A stretch of 64,000 nucleotides of DNA from contig CAZFGW010000004.1 of the NCBI GenBank assembly GCA_964518575.1, forward strand, positions 29,612 through 93,611. Reading direction: 5' to 3'. The notes beneath the pieces were generated by a model. It was not told the origin of the DNA. It ran no database searches and saw only the letters and a list, made by a program, of their open reading frames with translations. The position numbers and the translations under genes were made by a program. Of the stretch, positions 34,789-43,068 are shown piece after piece. Position 1 is the stretch's first letter, and each line of letters starts with the position of its first letter. Source of the stretch: MGBC163016 sp964518575 (lineage in GTDB: Bacteria > Actinomycetota > Coriobacteriia > Coriobacteriales > Eggerthellaceae).

Positions 34789-35421
34789 ATGACCCTTGAA
34801 CAAGAACTTGACGTCATGGAAGATATGCCGCAAACGCAGGCGGAACAGATCGATCAGGAAACCGAGATCCAAGACGTCGAGGATGACGTTGATGAGATAT
34901 TGGGTCCCGAGGCAATGGAGTCCGATCAGGAACGCGCCTTCGATAGTTTCATCACGGATAATGAATCTGATTACGACGGCTTTGATGCGGATGATCAAGA
35001 CGCAAATGAGTCTGATGACCTTGCTGATGAAGGGTACTCTATCGAAGATGATCATGAACTCGAGATCGAAGCCATCGAGATGGAGATCGAAGAGGACGAT
35101 ATCTACGCCTATCTCTTTGATGAGGATGATAACGAGATCGGATTCGTGCTGATCGACGAAGACGGTAACGAGCAGGAATACTATTACGTCGATATGGACG
35201 AGTACGAAATCGTTGAGGAAGCGGTCGTAGATGATGACGAGGGCACGCGCGTTGTCCGTGCGGGTGATGGGGAAGAGTTCGATCTTGGAATTACGCGCGA
35301 GGGCATTGCGGAGGCAACCTCTGATATCAATGCCATTTATAAAGATGGCAAGGAAATCGCCGCTGAACTCAAAGATACGTTTTCTGATATCAGCGAGGGA
35401 TTGAATTTCCTGAAGAAGTAG
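34789..35421 (+). CDS. Highly acidic hypothetical protein between smpB and ssrA
   Basis: 210 residues, not recognised. Nearly half of the first 130 residues are Asp or Glu, for example EIEAIEMEIEEDDIYAYLF and EYYYVDMDEYEIVEEAVVDD. A structured-looking C-terminal 50 residues, EEFDLGITREGIAEATSDIN then AELKDTFSDISEGLNFL, ends the protein. No signal peptide or membrane segment is visible. GGAGC precedes the ATG. The tmRNA promoter starts 16 bases after its stop. It could be a nucleic-acid mimic, a chaperone-like protein or an acidic partner of a basic protein; nothing in the sequence decides. Confidence 0.75.
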   Translation: MTLEQELDVMEDMPQTQAEQIDQETEIQDVEDDVDEILGPEAMESDQERAFDSFITDNESDYDGFDADDQDANESDDLADEGYSIEDDHELEIEAIEMEIEEDDIYAYLFDEDDNEIGFVLIDEDGNEQEYYYVDMDEYEIVEEAVVDDDEGTRVVRAGDGEEFDLGITREGIAEATSDINAIYKDGKEIAAELKDTFSDISEGLNFLKK

Positions 35422-35436
35422 CAGTGTTTACTACCC

Positions 35437-35464
35437 TTGACTCTGCAGTGGTGAAGCGTATAAT
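35437..35464 (+). promoter_or_regulatory. Promoter of ssrA (tmRNA)
   Basis: TTGACT (35437-35442) and a perfect TATAAT (35459-35464) are separated by 16 bases. Transcription would start about 7 bases before the mature tmRNA end, as expected for an RNase P-processed transcript. Confidence 0.8.
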
Positions 35465-35477
35465 TCCAATACCCTTT

Positions 35478-35847
35478 GGGGGCGACTGGTTTCGACATGG
35501 CAGGTCTAAGAAGAGGAGCAGGTCGTGGTCTCCTCACCACGTTAAACAGGGGTACTGTCAAAATTAATTGGCAAAACTAAAACTCAGAGCGCTCCGGCGC
35601 TCGCCATGGCTGCTTAATTAGCGCCATCCGCCAAACCTAGACTTTCCCCGATTTAGGGGCGGCGTCATTTGAGGGGAATGCTCTACATCACGTAGTCGGT
35701 ATGGATGTGGAAAAGATTGAACCGACTCGAGAACGCAATGTCTGTTTGCGAACTGAGCGATCTTCAAACGTTAATCGCAAACTAAGCTTGTAGAGCCTCT
35801 TCAAGGATTTGGTATGGACCGGAGTTCGATCCTCCGCGCCTCCACCA
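35478..35847 (+). ncRNA. ssrA: Transfer-messenger RNA (tmRNA)
   Basis: 370 nt. The 5' end GGGGGCGACTGG pairs with the 3' end CGCCTCC followed by A and encoded CCA, giving a 7-bp acceptor stem with one G-U pair. The T-arm GGAGTTCGATCCTCC is complete. The tag reading frame starts at GGC 35570-35572 and ends at TAA 35615-35617, encoding GKTKTQSAPALAMAA. The GKT start is typical of Gram-positive tmRNAs. The end MAA is unusual where LAA is the near-universal proteolysis signal. A promoter and an intrinsic terminator flank the gene. Confidence 0.97.
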
Positions 35848-35855
35848 AGCATGAT

Positions 35856-35888
35856 GCGGTCGTTGGTTTAATCCAGCGACCGCTTTTT
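35856..35888 (+). terminator. Intrinsic terminator of ssrA
   Basis: GCGGTCG (35856-35862) pairs with CGACCGC (35877-35883), extended inward by TTGG/CCAG pairing, and is followed by TTTTT (35884-35888). Confidence 0.88.
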
Positions 35889-35935
35889 GTTGCAAGGATT
35901 TGTTATGGTTGGAGCGTGTATGCCCACGGGGTTTT

Positions 35936-35971
35936 GCCACGATTGCTGCAGGCGGGCGAGATTTATCTCGC
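35936..35971. repeat. Solo end of the dispersed inverted-repeat element
   Basis: GGGCGAGATTTATCTCGCCC, flanked on the left by TGCTGCAGGC and followed by CCTATGTCCAGATG, matches one hairpin end of the element found in full at 46110-46251. The other end is absent. It sits between ssrA and tRNA-Thr. Confidence 0.6.
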
Positions 35972-36041
35972 CCGCTGTGCCTATGTCCAGATGTTTACCC
36001 GTGTAATGCTCTGTGTGTTAAGAAGCGTGAATGAGAAAAAC

Positions 36042-36116
36042 TGGAGCCAGCGACAGGAATCGAACCCGCAACCCACTGATTACAAATCAGTTGCTCTACC
36101 GTTGAGCCACGCTGGC
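36042..36116 (-). tRNA. tRNA-Thr (anticodon TGT)
   Basis: On the minus strand, acceptor GCCAGCG pairs with CGCTGGC, followed by discriminator T and encoded CCA (36042-36044). The anticodon stem CTGAT/ATCAG closes the loop TTTGTAA with anticodon TGT. D- and T-arms (GGGTTCGATTCC) are intact. Confidence 0.93.
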
Positions 36117-36138
36117 ATCACAATCATCGTGCCTGCGT

Positions 36139-36167
36139 ATTGTACGTTAACAACGCCGAGGCGACAA
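36139..36167 (-). promoter_or_regulatory. Promoter of tRNA-Thr
   Basis: On the minus strand TTGTCG (36162-36167) and TACAAT (36139-36144) are 17 bases apart, about 22 bases upstream of the mature tRNA end. Confidence 0.6.
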
Positions 36168-36176
36168 GACCTGCGG

Positions 36177-37109
36177 TCAACGATGACGCTCGATACCAAA
36201 TATATCTTCCTGCATTTCAACGAGGTTGGACCAGAATCGTTTCGGCATGAAACTTCGTCTGAGCTCTGGGTTGTAGCGCGACTCGATGGCGACGGCTCGA
36301 TAGAACTTGGTCCATGCTTTCTGGATGAACACCTCCTGCCTTGTCTGTTCGGGTAAATACGAAAGCAAGTCATTGGATGAGGTGTCGACGAAGTATCGCT
36401 TCTTGCCATCCCAGACGCCAGCGACAAAATGTACCTCGTCGAACAAAATGAATGGCTGGATATTGAAACGTTCGACGAAATGATCGAGGACGAAGGGAAC
36501 AACAGATGCTTTCGGGTTCACTTTCGCGAACCAAAGATCAGCGGTTTCATCACGAAGGTGCTTGAAACGCGCGAACTGGCGTATCTTCTCGCATTCGCTA
36601 TTGACGGAGACGACCATTTCATGGAGTGGGCGAACGAGGGGATGCGCGATATCGGAGATGGCTTGCTTGCGTGCGCGCGGACATGACGAACGCTTTTGTG
36701 TCAGTTTGGCATCTTTGCACCATTGAATGTCAGGGCAGTTATTGCACTGCTTTCTCGTCTGAAGGTCGATCGCATAATGAACGAACTGGTAGATCGCGAA
36801 TGGCGCATCAAAACGCGTTGACTGGAACGCTTTCAAGATGCAGCGATAGGTGTATGTACCCAGCTTGCTTTCGATGCCTATTCGAACGCGCTTTGCATGG
36901 GAGGGATTCGTATCGATGTGTTTCATGCATTGATCGAGCCGGGGTTGGATAATGCCTTCGGCGTACACATCGGAGGGATTTTCATGATGCTCGTATGAGT
37001 AAAAGATTGCACTGAAAAGACCTTCGATGGTTCCGTCGAAAACATATGCAATATCTTGCGCTATGTCATCGCAAGAGGCGTACACGGCATCTGTGTCAAT
37101 AGCCATCAT
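36177..37109 (-). CDS. TIGR03915-type putative DNA metabolism protein, partner of a radical SAM enzyme
   Basis: 310 residues. The N-terminal YVFDGTIEGLFSAIFYSYEHHENP and the C-terminal YRAVAIESRYNPELRRSFMPKRFWSNLVEM are the signatures of the TIGR03915 family, found beside a radical SAM protein. In many genomes this family is fused to a UdgX-type uracil-DNA glycosylase domain; none is present here. Residues 122-143 hold a CX2CX5CX11C set (C122, C125, C131, C143) that I do not remember as part of the family and that could bind metal or Fe-S. The ATG overlaps the upstream stop as ATGA, so the two genes are coupled. The biochemical activity of the pair is not established. Confidence 0.82.
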   Translation of the reverse strand: MMAIDTDAVYASCDDIAQDIAYVFDGTIEGLFSAIFYSYEHHENPSDVYAEGIIQPRLDQCMKHIDTNPSHAKRVRIGIESKLGTYTYRCILKAFQSTRFDAPFAIYQFVHYAIDLQTRKQCNNCPDIQWCKDAKLTQKRSSCPRARKQAISDIAHPLVRPLHEMVVSVNSECEKIRQFARFKHLRDETADLWFAKVNPKASVVPFVLDHFVERFNIQPFILFDEVHFVAGVWDGKKRYFVDTSSNDLLSYLPEQTRQEVFIQKAWTKFYRAVAIESRYNPELRRSFMPKRFWSNLVEMQEDIFGIERHR

Positions 37110-38479
37110 GCGACCTCGATGAGAGCGGGCTGTGAGAAATGTCTCTCGTGCGGGGTTGTATTTGCCGTTTCGAAAAGACTCATCTGCCCCTCGACGAGAT
37201 TTGCTGAACGCCGTCCGTGCCTGCCTCCTTGAGGCGGATGGGCGAGCCTTGCAAGGATAGTCTCGCGCGAGAAATCGATTCCTTTGCCCTGATATGTTCC
37301 GTTACACGTAATGAAATAGCGTGCGCGTTTGAATGCAATGCCAATCTTGCGGAGTTCCGCTTCACGCAGAGCCGTTGAACGGCGCGCTCTGGTAATCAGC
37401 TGCGCGCCGCGTATTCCGATGCCTGGAACACGCATGAGCATGTCATAGGAGCATGTGTTGATTTCCACAGGAAAGAGATCGAGGTTGTTGAGCGCCCAAT
37501 TCGCTTTCGGGTCAACCAATGTTTCAAGGAAGGGGTGGTCCTCGTCGATGATCTCTTCGACATTGAAATCGTAATAGCGCAAAAGCCAATCCGCTTGATA
37601 GAGCCGATGCTCGCGATTCAGCTGGAGCGCATCGGTCGAAGGCAGCCGATCATCCTGCACGACGGGAAGGTAGGCTGAGTAGAAGACGCGCTTCAACGAA
37701 AGCGCCTTATAGAGAGATGCGGTTAAGGAAAGGATTTGATAGTCGTCCTCAGGAGTTGCTCCGATGATCATCTGCGTTGACTGACCCGCGGGGCTGAAAG
37801 CGCGCTTTGCCAATTTCGCACGGGTCTGCGCAAGATAGAAAGTGCTTTTCTTTTGCCTCCTTGCTTTTGATTCCGCATCTTCTGCGATGTTGTCTCTGAT
37901 TTGGCGCATCGGCTTTAAGATGCTGTCTTTCGTTTTGTTCGGGCAGAGCAGCTCAAGGCTTTCGTGCGAGGGCATTTCCAGATTCACTGAGAGTCTGTCA
38001 GCTAACAGCCCGAGCGCATCAATGAGTTCAGGCGAGGTGTTTGGGACCGCTTTGGCATGGATATAGCCGCGGAACCCGTATTCTTCACGGAGGATGCGCA
38101 GGCATTCGATCATGAGTTCGGTCGTTCTGTCTGCGCTTTCGATAACGCCTGAGCTCAAGAACAGCCCTTCGGTATAGTTGCGCCGGTAAAACTCGATGGT
38201 GAGGTCGGCGAGTTCCCGTGGCGAAAAGGCACAGTGCTCGACTGCCTGATTGCTTTTCCTGTTCACGCAGTAAGCGCAATCGTAGACGCAGCAGTTTGTC
38301 ATGAGCACTTTGAGCAGGGTGATGCAGCGACCGTCACTGGCAAACGCATGGCAGCATCCAGCACTCGACGCTGCTCCGAGCTGACCTGCCTTACCCCTTC
38401 GATTCACGCCCGATGAGGTGCAGGCGACGTCGTACTTCGCCGCATCAGCTAATATCTCGAGTTTTTTCAGTAGATCCAT
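37106..38479 (-). CDS. Putative DNA modification/repair radical SAM protein (TIGR03916-type) with HhH motif
   Basis: 457 residues. The radical SAM 4Fe-4S ligands are C64, C68 and C71 in CVYDCAYC. The N-terminus KLEILADAAKYDVACTSSG and the CCHAFASDGRCI segment are typical of TIGR03916. The helix-hairpin-helix at about residues 338-370 (LMRVPGIGIRGAQLITRAR) indicates non-specific DNA binding. The family is predicted to repair or modify DNA by radical chemistry, but the substrate is unknown. It forms an operon with the TIGR03915 gene and is divergent from dinB. An SOS-box-like site lies 35-48 bases upstream of its start codon. Confidence 0.87.
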   Translation of the reverse strand: MDLLKKLEILADAAKYDVACTSSGVNRRGKAGQLGAASSAGCCHAFASDGRCITLLKVLMTNCCVYDCAYCVNRKSNQAVEHCAFSPRELADLTIEFYRRNYTEGLFLSSGVIESADRTTELMIECLRILREEYGFRGYIHAKAVPNTSPELIDALGLLADRLSVNLEMPSHESLELLCPNKTKDSILKPMRQIRDNIAEDAESKARRQKKSTFYLAQTRAKLAKRAFSPAGQSTQMIIGATPEDDYQILSLTASLYKALSLKRVFYSAYLPVVQDDRLPSTDALQLNREHRLYQADWLLRYYDFNVEEIIDEDHPFLETLVDPKANWALNNLDLFPVEINTCSYDMLMRVPGIGIRGAQLITRARRSTALREAELRKIGIAFKRARYFITCNGTYQGKGIDFSRETILARLAHPPQGGRHGRRSANLVEGQMSLFETANTTPHERHFSQPALIEVA

Positions 38480-38513
38480 GCGCGCAAACCAATACCCAAT
38501 ACATTTGTTCTTA

Positions 38514-38527
38514 CGAATATATGTTCG
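38514..38527. promoter_or_regulatory. LexA/SOS-box-like palindrome upstream of the radical SAM pair
   Basis: CGAATATATGTTCG differs by one base from the Gram-positive and actinobacterial LexA consensus CGAACNNNNGTTCG. It lies between a plus-strand TTGTTC (38505-38510) and TATACT (38529-38534), spaced 18, and just downstream of a minus-strand TTGACC-N17-TAGTAT candidate. Both divergent transcription units could be controlled from it. Confidence 0.6.
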
Positions 38528-38680
38528 CTATACTATACGATTGAACTGCCTTGGTCAATACAACAAGACAAGACGCTCGCGCTGATTGTTAGAACGTCCA
38601 ATCGTCGGGGGTGGGTGCTGATGTGTTCCAGAGATGGCTCAATCGTGCGTGAGTATTCGGTGTGTTTCTTTCTGTAGCAG

Positions 38681-38708
38681 TTACAAAAATAAAGAACAGA
38701 TGTATCAT
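38681..38708 (+). promoter_or_regulatory. dinB: Candidate dinB promoter with a degenerate SOS-like half site
   Basis: TTACAA (38681-38686) and TATCAT (38703-38708) are 16 bases apart, about 62 bases before the dinB start. GAACAGATGTAT (38694-38705), between them, keeps one LexA half-site GAAC and is two changes from the full palindrome. Confidence 0.4.
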
Positions 38709-38769
38709 ATTCCGCGTTGTGCTTCTTCGGCACATCGGCATCATCAGTGCAAGCTCAAAGGACCGATCA

Positions 38770-40065
38770 GTGACCACCTCGTCTCAACAGCCATCTTCGG
38801 TGCTCCCTCCTTGGGAAGGCAGAGCGATCCTGCTTCTTGACCTCGACGCGTTCTTCGCTTCCGTTGAGCAGCTCGACCATCCTGAGTGGCGGGGCAAGCC
38901 GGTTATCGTCGGCGGCGATGCTGAGCGACACGGAGTGGTATCGACCTGCTCCTACGAGGCGCGTGCCTATGGAGTGCGCAGCGCGATGCCTGCCTCGACC
39001 GCTAAGCGGCTCTGTCCTGATGCAATTTGGACCATGGGCAACTTCGATCGCTATCGGGAAGTGTCGTCCATGGTGATGGCGAAGATCGTTCGCGAAACTC
39101 CCTCCATCCAACAGGTCTCGATCGATGAGGCATTCGCCGACATCACTCCCACTCGAGCGAATCGCGAACATCCGGTTCAGATCGTTGAGCGTATTCAGAA
39201 GGCGGTGAACGAGATCGGTGTCACGTGTTCGATCGGTCTTGGTACCTCGAAATCAGTCGCCAAGATCGCATCCGACCTCGACAAGCCCAATGGACTCACG
39301 GTGGTGTATCCAGGGATGGAGCGGTCGTTTCTCAGTAACTTACCCATCAAGGTATTGAGCGGGGTGGGTCCTCGCTCACAAGAGCGGCTGATCAAAGAAG
39401 GTATCACTACGCTTGGGCAAATTGCCGATGCGCCCGATGAGGTGCTGGAATCGATCTTCGGGAAGACGGCGCATGTCATGCGCGCCCGCGCAATGGGCAC
39501 TGACGATTCATTGGTGCATGCGGATCGAGAGCGTAAATCCGTCTCGCATGAACTCACCTTCGCGGAATTGCTCACGACGAAGGAGGACGTCATTACGGCG
39601 CTCGAGTCATTGCTTCCTCGCATCGGGCGGCGCTTGCGGAAAAAGGATCTCAAGGCATCCACGCTTGCTCTGAAGATGCGTTTTGAGGACCGTAGTGTCA
39701 GGTCTGCCCAGATCAAACTTCCTTTTCCCAGTAATGACGATATCGCGTTTTCCGCTTACATCGCTGAACTTGTTGAGAAGCTCTGGTACGAAGGCGCGCG
39801 TGTGAGGCTTGTCGGTTTTCGTGCGAGCGGGTTCCATGCGGATGCACCCCTGCAGCAGGCACTGATCGATACGGAGGAGGATCGTGAGCGTGAGACTCCT
39901 CTGAGTGCGCTGCTCGCAAAAGACGACGATTCGCGTGCGCGTTTGCTCAGCGCAACAGATGCGATTAAGGATAAGTTTGGCGAAAAGGGCGTCGTTTTCG
40001 GAAGCGAACTTAAAACATCGGATAAGGGCACCGGGTCAGGCACGCGTACCATCACTGATAATTAG
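38770..40065 (+). CDS. dinB: DNA polymerase IV (Y family)
   Basis: 431 residues from the GTG at 38770 (AAAGGA 7 bases upstream). The frame is open further up to ATG 38662, but that would pass through the candidate promoter. Catalytic acidic residues are in ILLLDLDAFFASVEQ and QQVSIDEAFADI. YEARAYGVRSAMP, the GLGTSKSVAKIASDLDKPNGL helix-hairpin region and the little-finger domain follow. The C-terminus ends in a disordered tail rather than a clear beta-clamp-binding peptide. It carries out error-prone lesion bypass and is normally SOS-induced, consistent with the SOS-like sites upstream. Confidence 0.93.
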   Translation: MTTSSQQPSSVLPPWEGRAILLLDLDAFFASVEQLDHPEWRGKPVIVGGDAERHGVVSTCSYEARAYGVRSAMPASTAKRLCPDAIWTMGNFDRYREVSSMVMAKIVRETPSIQQVSIDEAFADITPTRANREHPVQIVERIQKAVNEIGVTCSIGLGTSKSVAKIASDLDKPNGLTVVYPGMERSFLSNLPIKVLSGVGPRSQERLIKEGITTLGQIADAPDEVLESIFGKTAHVMRARAMGTDDSLVHADRERKSVSHELTFAELLTTKEDVITALESLLPRIGRRLRKKDLKASTLALKMRFEDRSVRSAQIKLPFPSNDDIAFSAYIAELVEKLWYEGARVRLVGFRASGFHADAPLQQALIDTEEDRERETPLSALLAKDDDSRARLLSATDAIKDKFGEKGVVFGSELKTSDKGTGSGTRTITDN

Positions 40066-40254
40066 TGCTCTTTTTATGGTTCGCCAGCCCCCTCGCTTCA
40101 AAAATCACTGCATTTCAGCGAGAATTGCCTCAAATGTTTCCGCAGCGAGCAAACCGTCGTCATCTTTCTGCTCCACAAAGAGAAGAAGCACGCACAGAGC
40201 TGCTCGTTTCTTATACAATTATCACGTAGGGTTTTGGGATGGAGTTCGTATTCG

Positions 40255-42162
40255 ATGGCAAAGCACTCTAAAGGAAAGCATGTCGCTTCACGCGCGAAGC
40301 ATTCGGTTTTTTCAAAGCATGAAAACAATCTCGATAATGAGAGCGAGCGGGACACCGAAGGCGAACATTCGCGAGCAGCAGATGATGCTGAAACTTTGGA
40401 AGTGAAGAGCGATTTATCATCGGCGTCTCCCGCGGTTGCTTCTGATGCCGCGCATGTTGCAGATGCGCCGGATGCTGTTGAAGTAACAGGCAAAGCGGCA
40501 GCCGCAGACACCTCTGATACATTCGAAAAAGCAGATAACGCGGATGGCGAAGGAAGACCCGACGCCACCACAGCCGACATAGCCAAAACAACCGTAACAG
40601 CTGAGGGCGAACATACTTCGTCGTCGGAGGCTCTGGCGCTGCCGGAAAAAACGGACAAGGATACGTCGAACGAAGATGCACCCGCGTCCGCTGGCGAAGC
40701 GTCTGACACAACGCCTGTCATCCCCTTCGAGATCAAAGGATCGAACAAGAAGCGCTTCAACGCGAAGCGCGTTGGGATTGCCTGCGCCATCGTGGTCGGG
40801 CTTTTGGGTGCAGTCTATTTGGGCGGCGCTGCATTTTTCTCATCGCACGTTTTCCCGAACACCTCGCTTTCAAGTTTGGATATCTCTTTTGATGATGCAC
40901 CAACCGCACAAGCGGAGCTTGAAGACAAGGTTGGAACGTATCGCTTCACTATCAAGGGTCAGGGCGTGAATATGTCGATGACCTCCGATGAGGCGGGGCT
41001 TTCGCTTGAATCGGATGCCGTTGTCGATGCCATTCTTTCGTCGCAGAACATCTGGAAATGGCCCATCGAGGTGTTTCGCCATCATGACGAAACGGACGTT
41101 GTCACCGAGGCAATGAGCGCGAACGGGCTTGCTGATACGTTGGCGCCTGTGGTTGCCAAGGCGAATGAGACGGCAACCGCACCGCAAAGCGCGAAAGTTG
41201 TGTTCAATTCGAATAAGGCAACGTTCGAGATCATCCCCGAGGTGCTCGGCTCAACGCTTGACCTTGAGAAGGTTGCTGCTCAGGTTGCCGAGGGCGCCAT
41301 CAATCTGCAGAAAAACGTTGTTCTTTCCAATGAGTCCCTTGTCAAACCCGAGGTCTTCCGCGACGATGCGCGCCTGGCTCAGGCACAGAAGACCGCCAAT
41401 GATCTGATCACGACCAACGTGGCTTTGAACATCGGCGGTAATCCGGTCGTTAAGGTCGATGCCTCGACTATCGGACCGTGGGTTGCGATATCACCCGTGG
41501 GCGAAGTAACATTCAACAACGAAGCGCTCACGTCTTGGGCGCAGGGCGTTGCCGATAGTTGCAACACGGTGGGCAGCGAGCGTACTTATACACGCCCCGA
41601 CGGGAAAGTCGTGACGGTCAAGGGCGGCAATTACGGCTGGAAGATCAACAGCAACGAACTGGTTACGCAGATCACCGATGCGGTCAACTCGAAGATGGTC
41701 GGCGCCATCGACATCCCGGTGATCCAAAGCGGTAATGGGTTCGCGGCGCTCGGAAGCCAGGACTGGGGCGCGCGCTATGTGGACGTTGACATTTCTGAGC
41801 AGTGGGCACGCTTCTACGACAATGCAGGAAATCTGGTGTGGGAGACTCCTATCATCACCGGATCTCCGGGGCGCAGTACTCCGACCGGCGTGTTCTCGGT
41901 CAATCGCAAGCAAAGTCCGACGGTTCTTATCGGTCAGATGACAAGCGAAGGCGTGCCGGAGTATGAAAGCCACGTGACCTACTGGATGCCCTTCGTGGGT
42001 AATTCTGTGGGACTCCATGATGCGACGTGGCAGTCATCGTTTGGCGGCAATCGCTATCGTCAGGGATTTGGCTCGCACGGATGCGTGAATCTTCCCTTCT
42101 CGGCAGCGCGTGATCTTTACTCGATGATCGAGATCGGCGACGTCGTCGTGGTCCATTACTGA
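40255..42162 (+). CDS. Membrane-anchored L,D-transpeptidase (YkuD) with peptidoglycan-binding-like domains
   Basis: 635 residues from the ATG at 40255, with GGAG about 10 bases upstream; a TTG at 40234 is also in frame. A cytoplasmic Lys/Glu/Asp/Ala-rich segment of ~170 residues precedes one transmembrane helix (IACAIVVGLLGAVYLGGAAFF). Two PG_binding_4-like repeats follow in the middle. The YkuD domain ends the protein with the active-site HDATWQSSFGGNRYRQGFGSHGCVNL, Cys in SHGCVNL. It makes 3-3 peptidoglycan crosslinks or attaches proteins. A TATACAAT lies 36 bases before the start codon. Confidence 0.9.
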   Translation: MAKHSKGKHVASRAKHSVFSKHENNLDNESERDTEGEHSRAADDAETLEVKSDLSSASPAVASDAAHVADAPDAVEVTGKAAAADTSDTFEKADNADGEGRPDATTADIAKTTVTAEGEHTSSSEALALPEKTDKDTSNEDAPASAGEASDTTPVIPFEIKGSNKKRFNAKRVGIACAIVVGLLGAVYLGGAAFFSSHVFPNTSLSSLDISFDDAPTAQAELEDKVGTYRFTIKGQGVNMSMTSDEAGLSLESDAVVDAILSSQNIWKWPIEVFRHHDETDVVTEAMSANGLADTLAPVVAKANETATAPQSAKVVFNSNKATFEIIPEVLGSTLDLEKVAAQVAEGAINLQKNVVLSNESLVKPEVFRDDARLAQAQKTANDLITTNVALNIGGNPVVKVDASTIGPWVAISPVGEVTFNNEALTSWAQGVADSCNTVGSERTYTRPDGKVVTVKGGNYGWKINSNELVTQITDAVNSKMVGAIDIPVIQSGNGFAALGSQDWGARYVDVDISEQWARFYDNAGNLVWETPIITGSPGRSTPTGVFSVNRKQSPTVLIGQMTSEGVPEYESHVTYWMPFVGNSVGLHDATWQSSFGGNRYRQGFGSHGCVNLPFSAARDLYSMIEIGDVVVVHY

Positions 42163-42177
42163 TCCGTTCGCTTTTCT

Positions 42178-43053
42178 ATGGTAGGCACCGACAAGAAATA
42201 CTCAGCTTCATCCCGTGCAGATGCGCCAATCGGCATCTTCGATTCAGGCTTCGGCGGTCTTACGGTGGTGCGCGAGATCGTAAAGCGGCTGCCTCACGAA
42301 AAACTCATCTTCGTCGGTGATTCAGCGCGTTGTCCCTATGGACCGCGCAGTCTCGAAGAAGTTCGCGGTTTCGCCATGGAGATCAGCGCCTATTTGGCAG
42401 AACAGGGTTGCAAGCTCATCGTGATCGCCTGTAATACCGCCACGGCTGCGGGGCTGACCGATGTGCAGCGCGCGTTCGATATCCCGGTGGTCGGCGTGGT
42501 GTCGTCAGGGTCTCGCGCGGCGGTCTATATGACGAAGTCGCGTCGTGTCGGGGTCATCGCAACTGAGGGGACCGTTGATTCCGAGGCATATATCAAGGCG
42601 ATCGCGTCCCTTGATGCGGGTATCAAGGTGTTCCAGCTGGCAACACCCGAGTTCGTTAAAATCGTCGAGGGCGGTTTCAGTGCAACGGATGCGGCGCTCT
42701 CGGCTCATGAATGGGATAAAGAACACCGCACGTGTGCGAACATCGTTGATGAGAAGCTTCAGCCTTTCCATGATCTTGATATCGATACGCTCGTGCTCGG
42801 GTGCACGCATTTTCCGCTCATCCAAGATCTCATCGCTGAGTCCATGGGAGATGCGGTCACGCTGGTCTCGTCTGCTGAAGAGACGGCACGGGAGATCAAT
42901 GCGATTCTCAAACGGCGTGGCGAATGTACCCCTGAAGGCGTGCTCGCTCCCATCCGCATTCTGACCACCGCTGACAATCAGGATGAGTTCCTACGCGTGG
43001 CGAAAAGCGTTTTAGGTGACCGCTCTATGACTGTTGAGCGGCTCGAGCTCTGA
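42178..43053 (+). CDS. murI: Glutamate racemase
   Basis: 291 residues. The first catalytic Cys is in VIACNTATAAG and the second in VLGCTHFPLI; IGIFDSGFGGLTVVREI and PYGPRS are conserved. It makes D-glutamate for peptidoglycan, next to the L,D-transpeptidase. A 15-residue polar N-terminal stretch precedes the conserved start, and no strong ribosome site is seen, so an internal start is possible. Confidence 0.93.
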   Translation: MVGTDKKYSASSRADAPIGIFDSGFGGLTVVREIVKRLPHEKLIFVGDSARCPYGPRSLEEVRGFAMEISAYLAEQGCKLIVIACNTATAAGLTDVQRAFDIPVVGVVSSGSRAAVYMTKSRRVGVIATEGTVDSEAYIKAIASLDAGIKVFQLATPEFVKIVEGGFSATDAALSAHEWDKEHRTCANIVDEKLQPFHDLDIDTLVLGCTHFPLIQDLIAESMGDAVTLVSSAEETAREINAILKRRGECTPEGVLAPIRILTTADNQDEFLRVAKSVLGDRSMTVERLEL

Positions 43054-43068
43054 TGGGGGGGTCGCATA

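Noticed and set aside
35814..36356. Plus-strand reading frame of 180 codons
   Set aside because: It overlaps the 3' end of tmRNA, its terminator, the whole tRNA-Thr and the end of the TIGR03915-type gene.
38662..38769. N-terminal extension of DNA polymerase IV
   Set aside because: Would start upstream of the likely promoter, and the added residues are not family-like; GTG 38770 has AAAGGA at good spacing.
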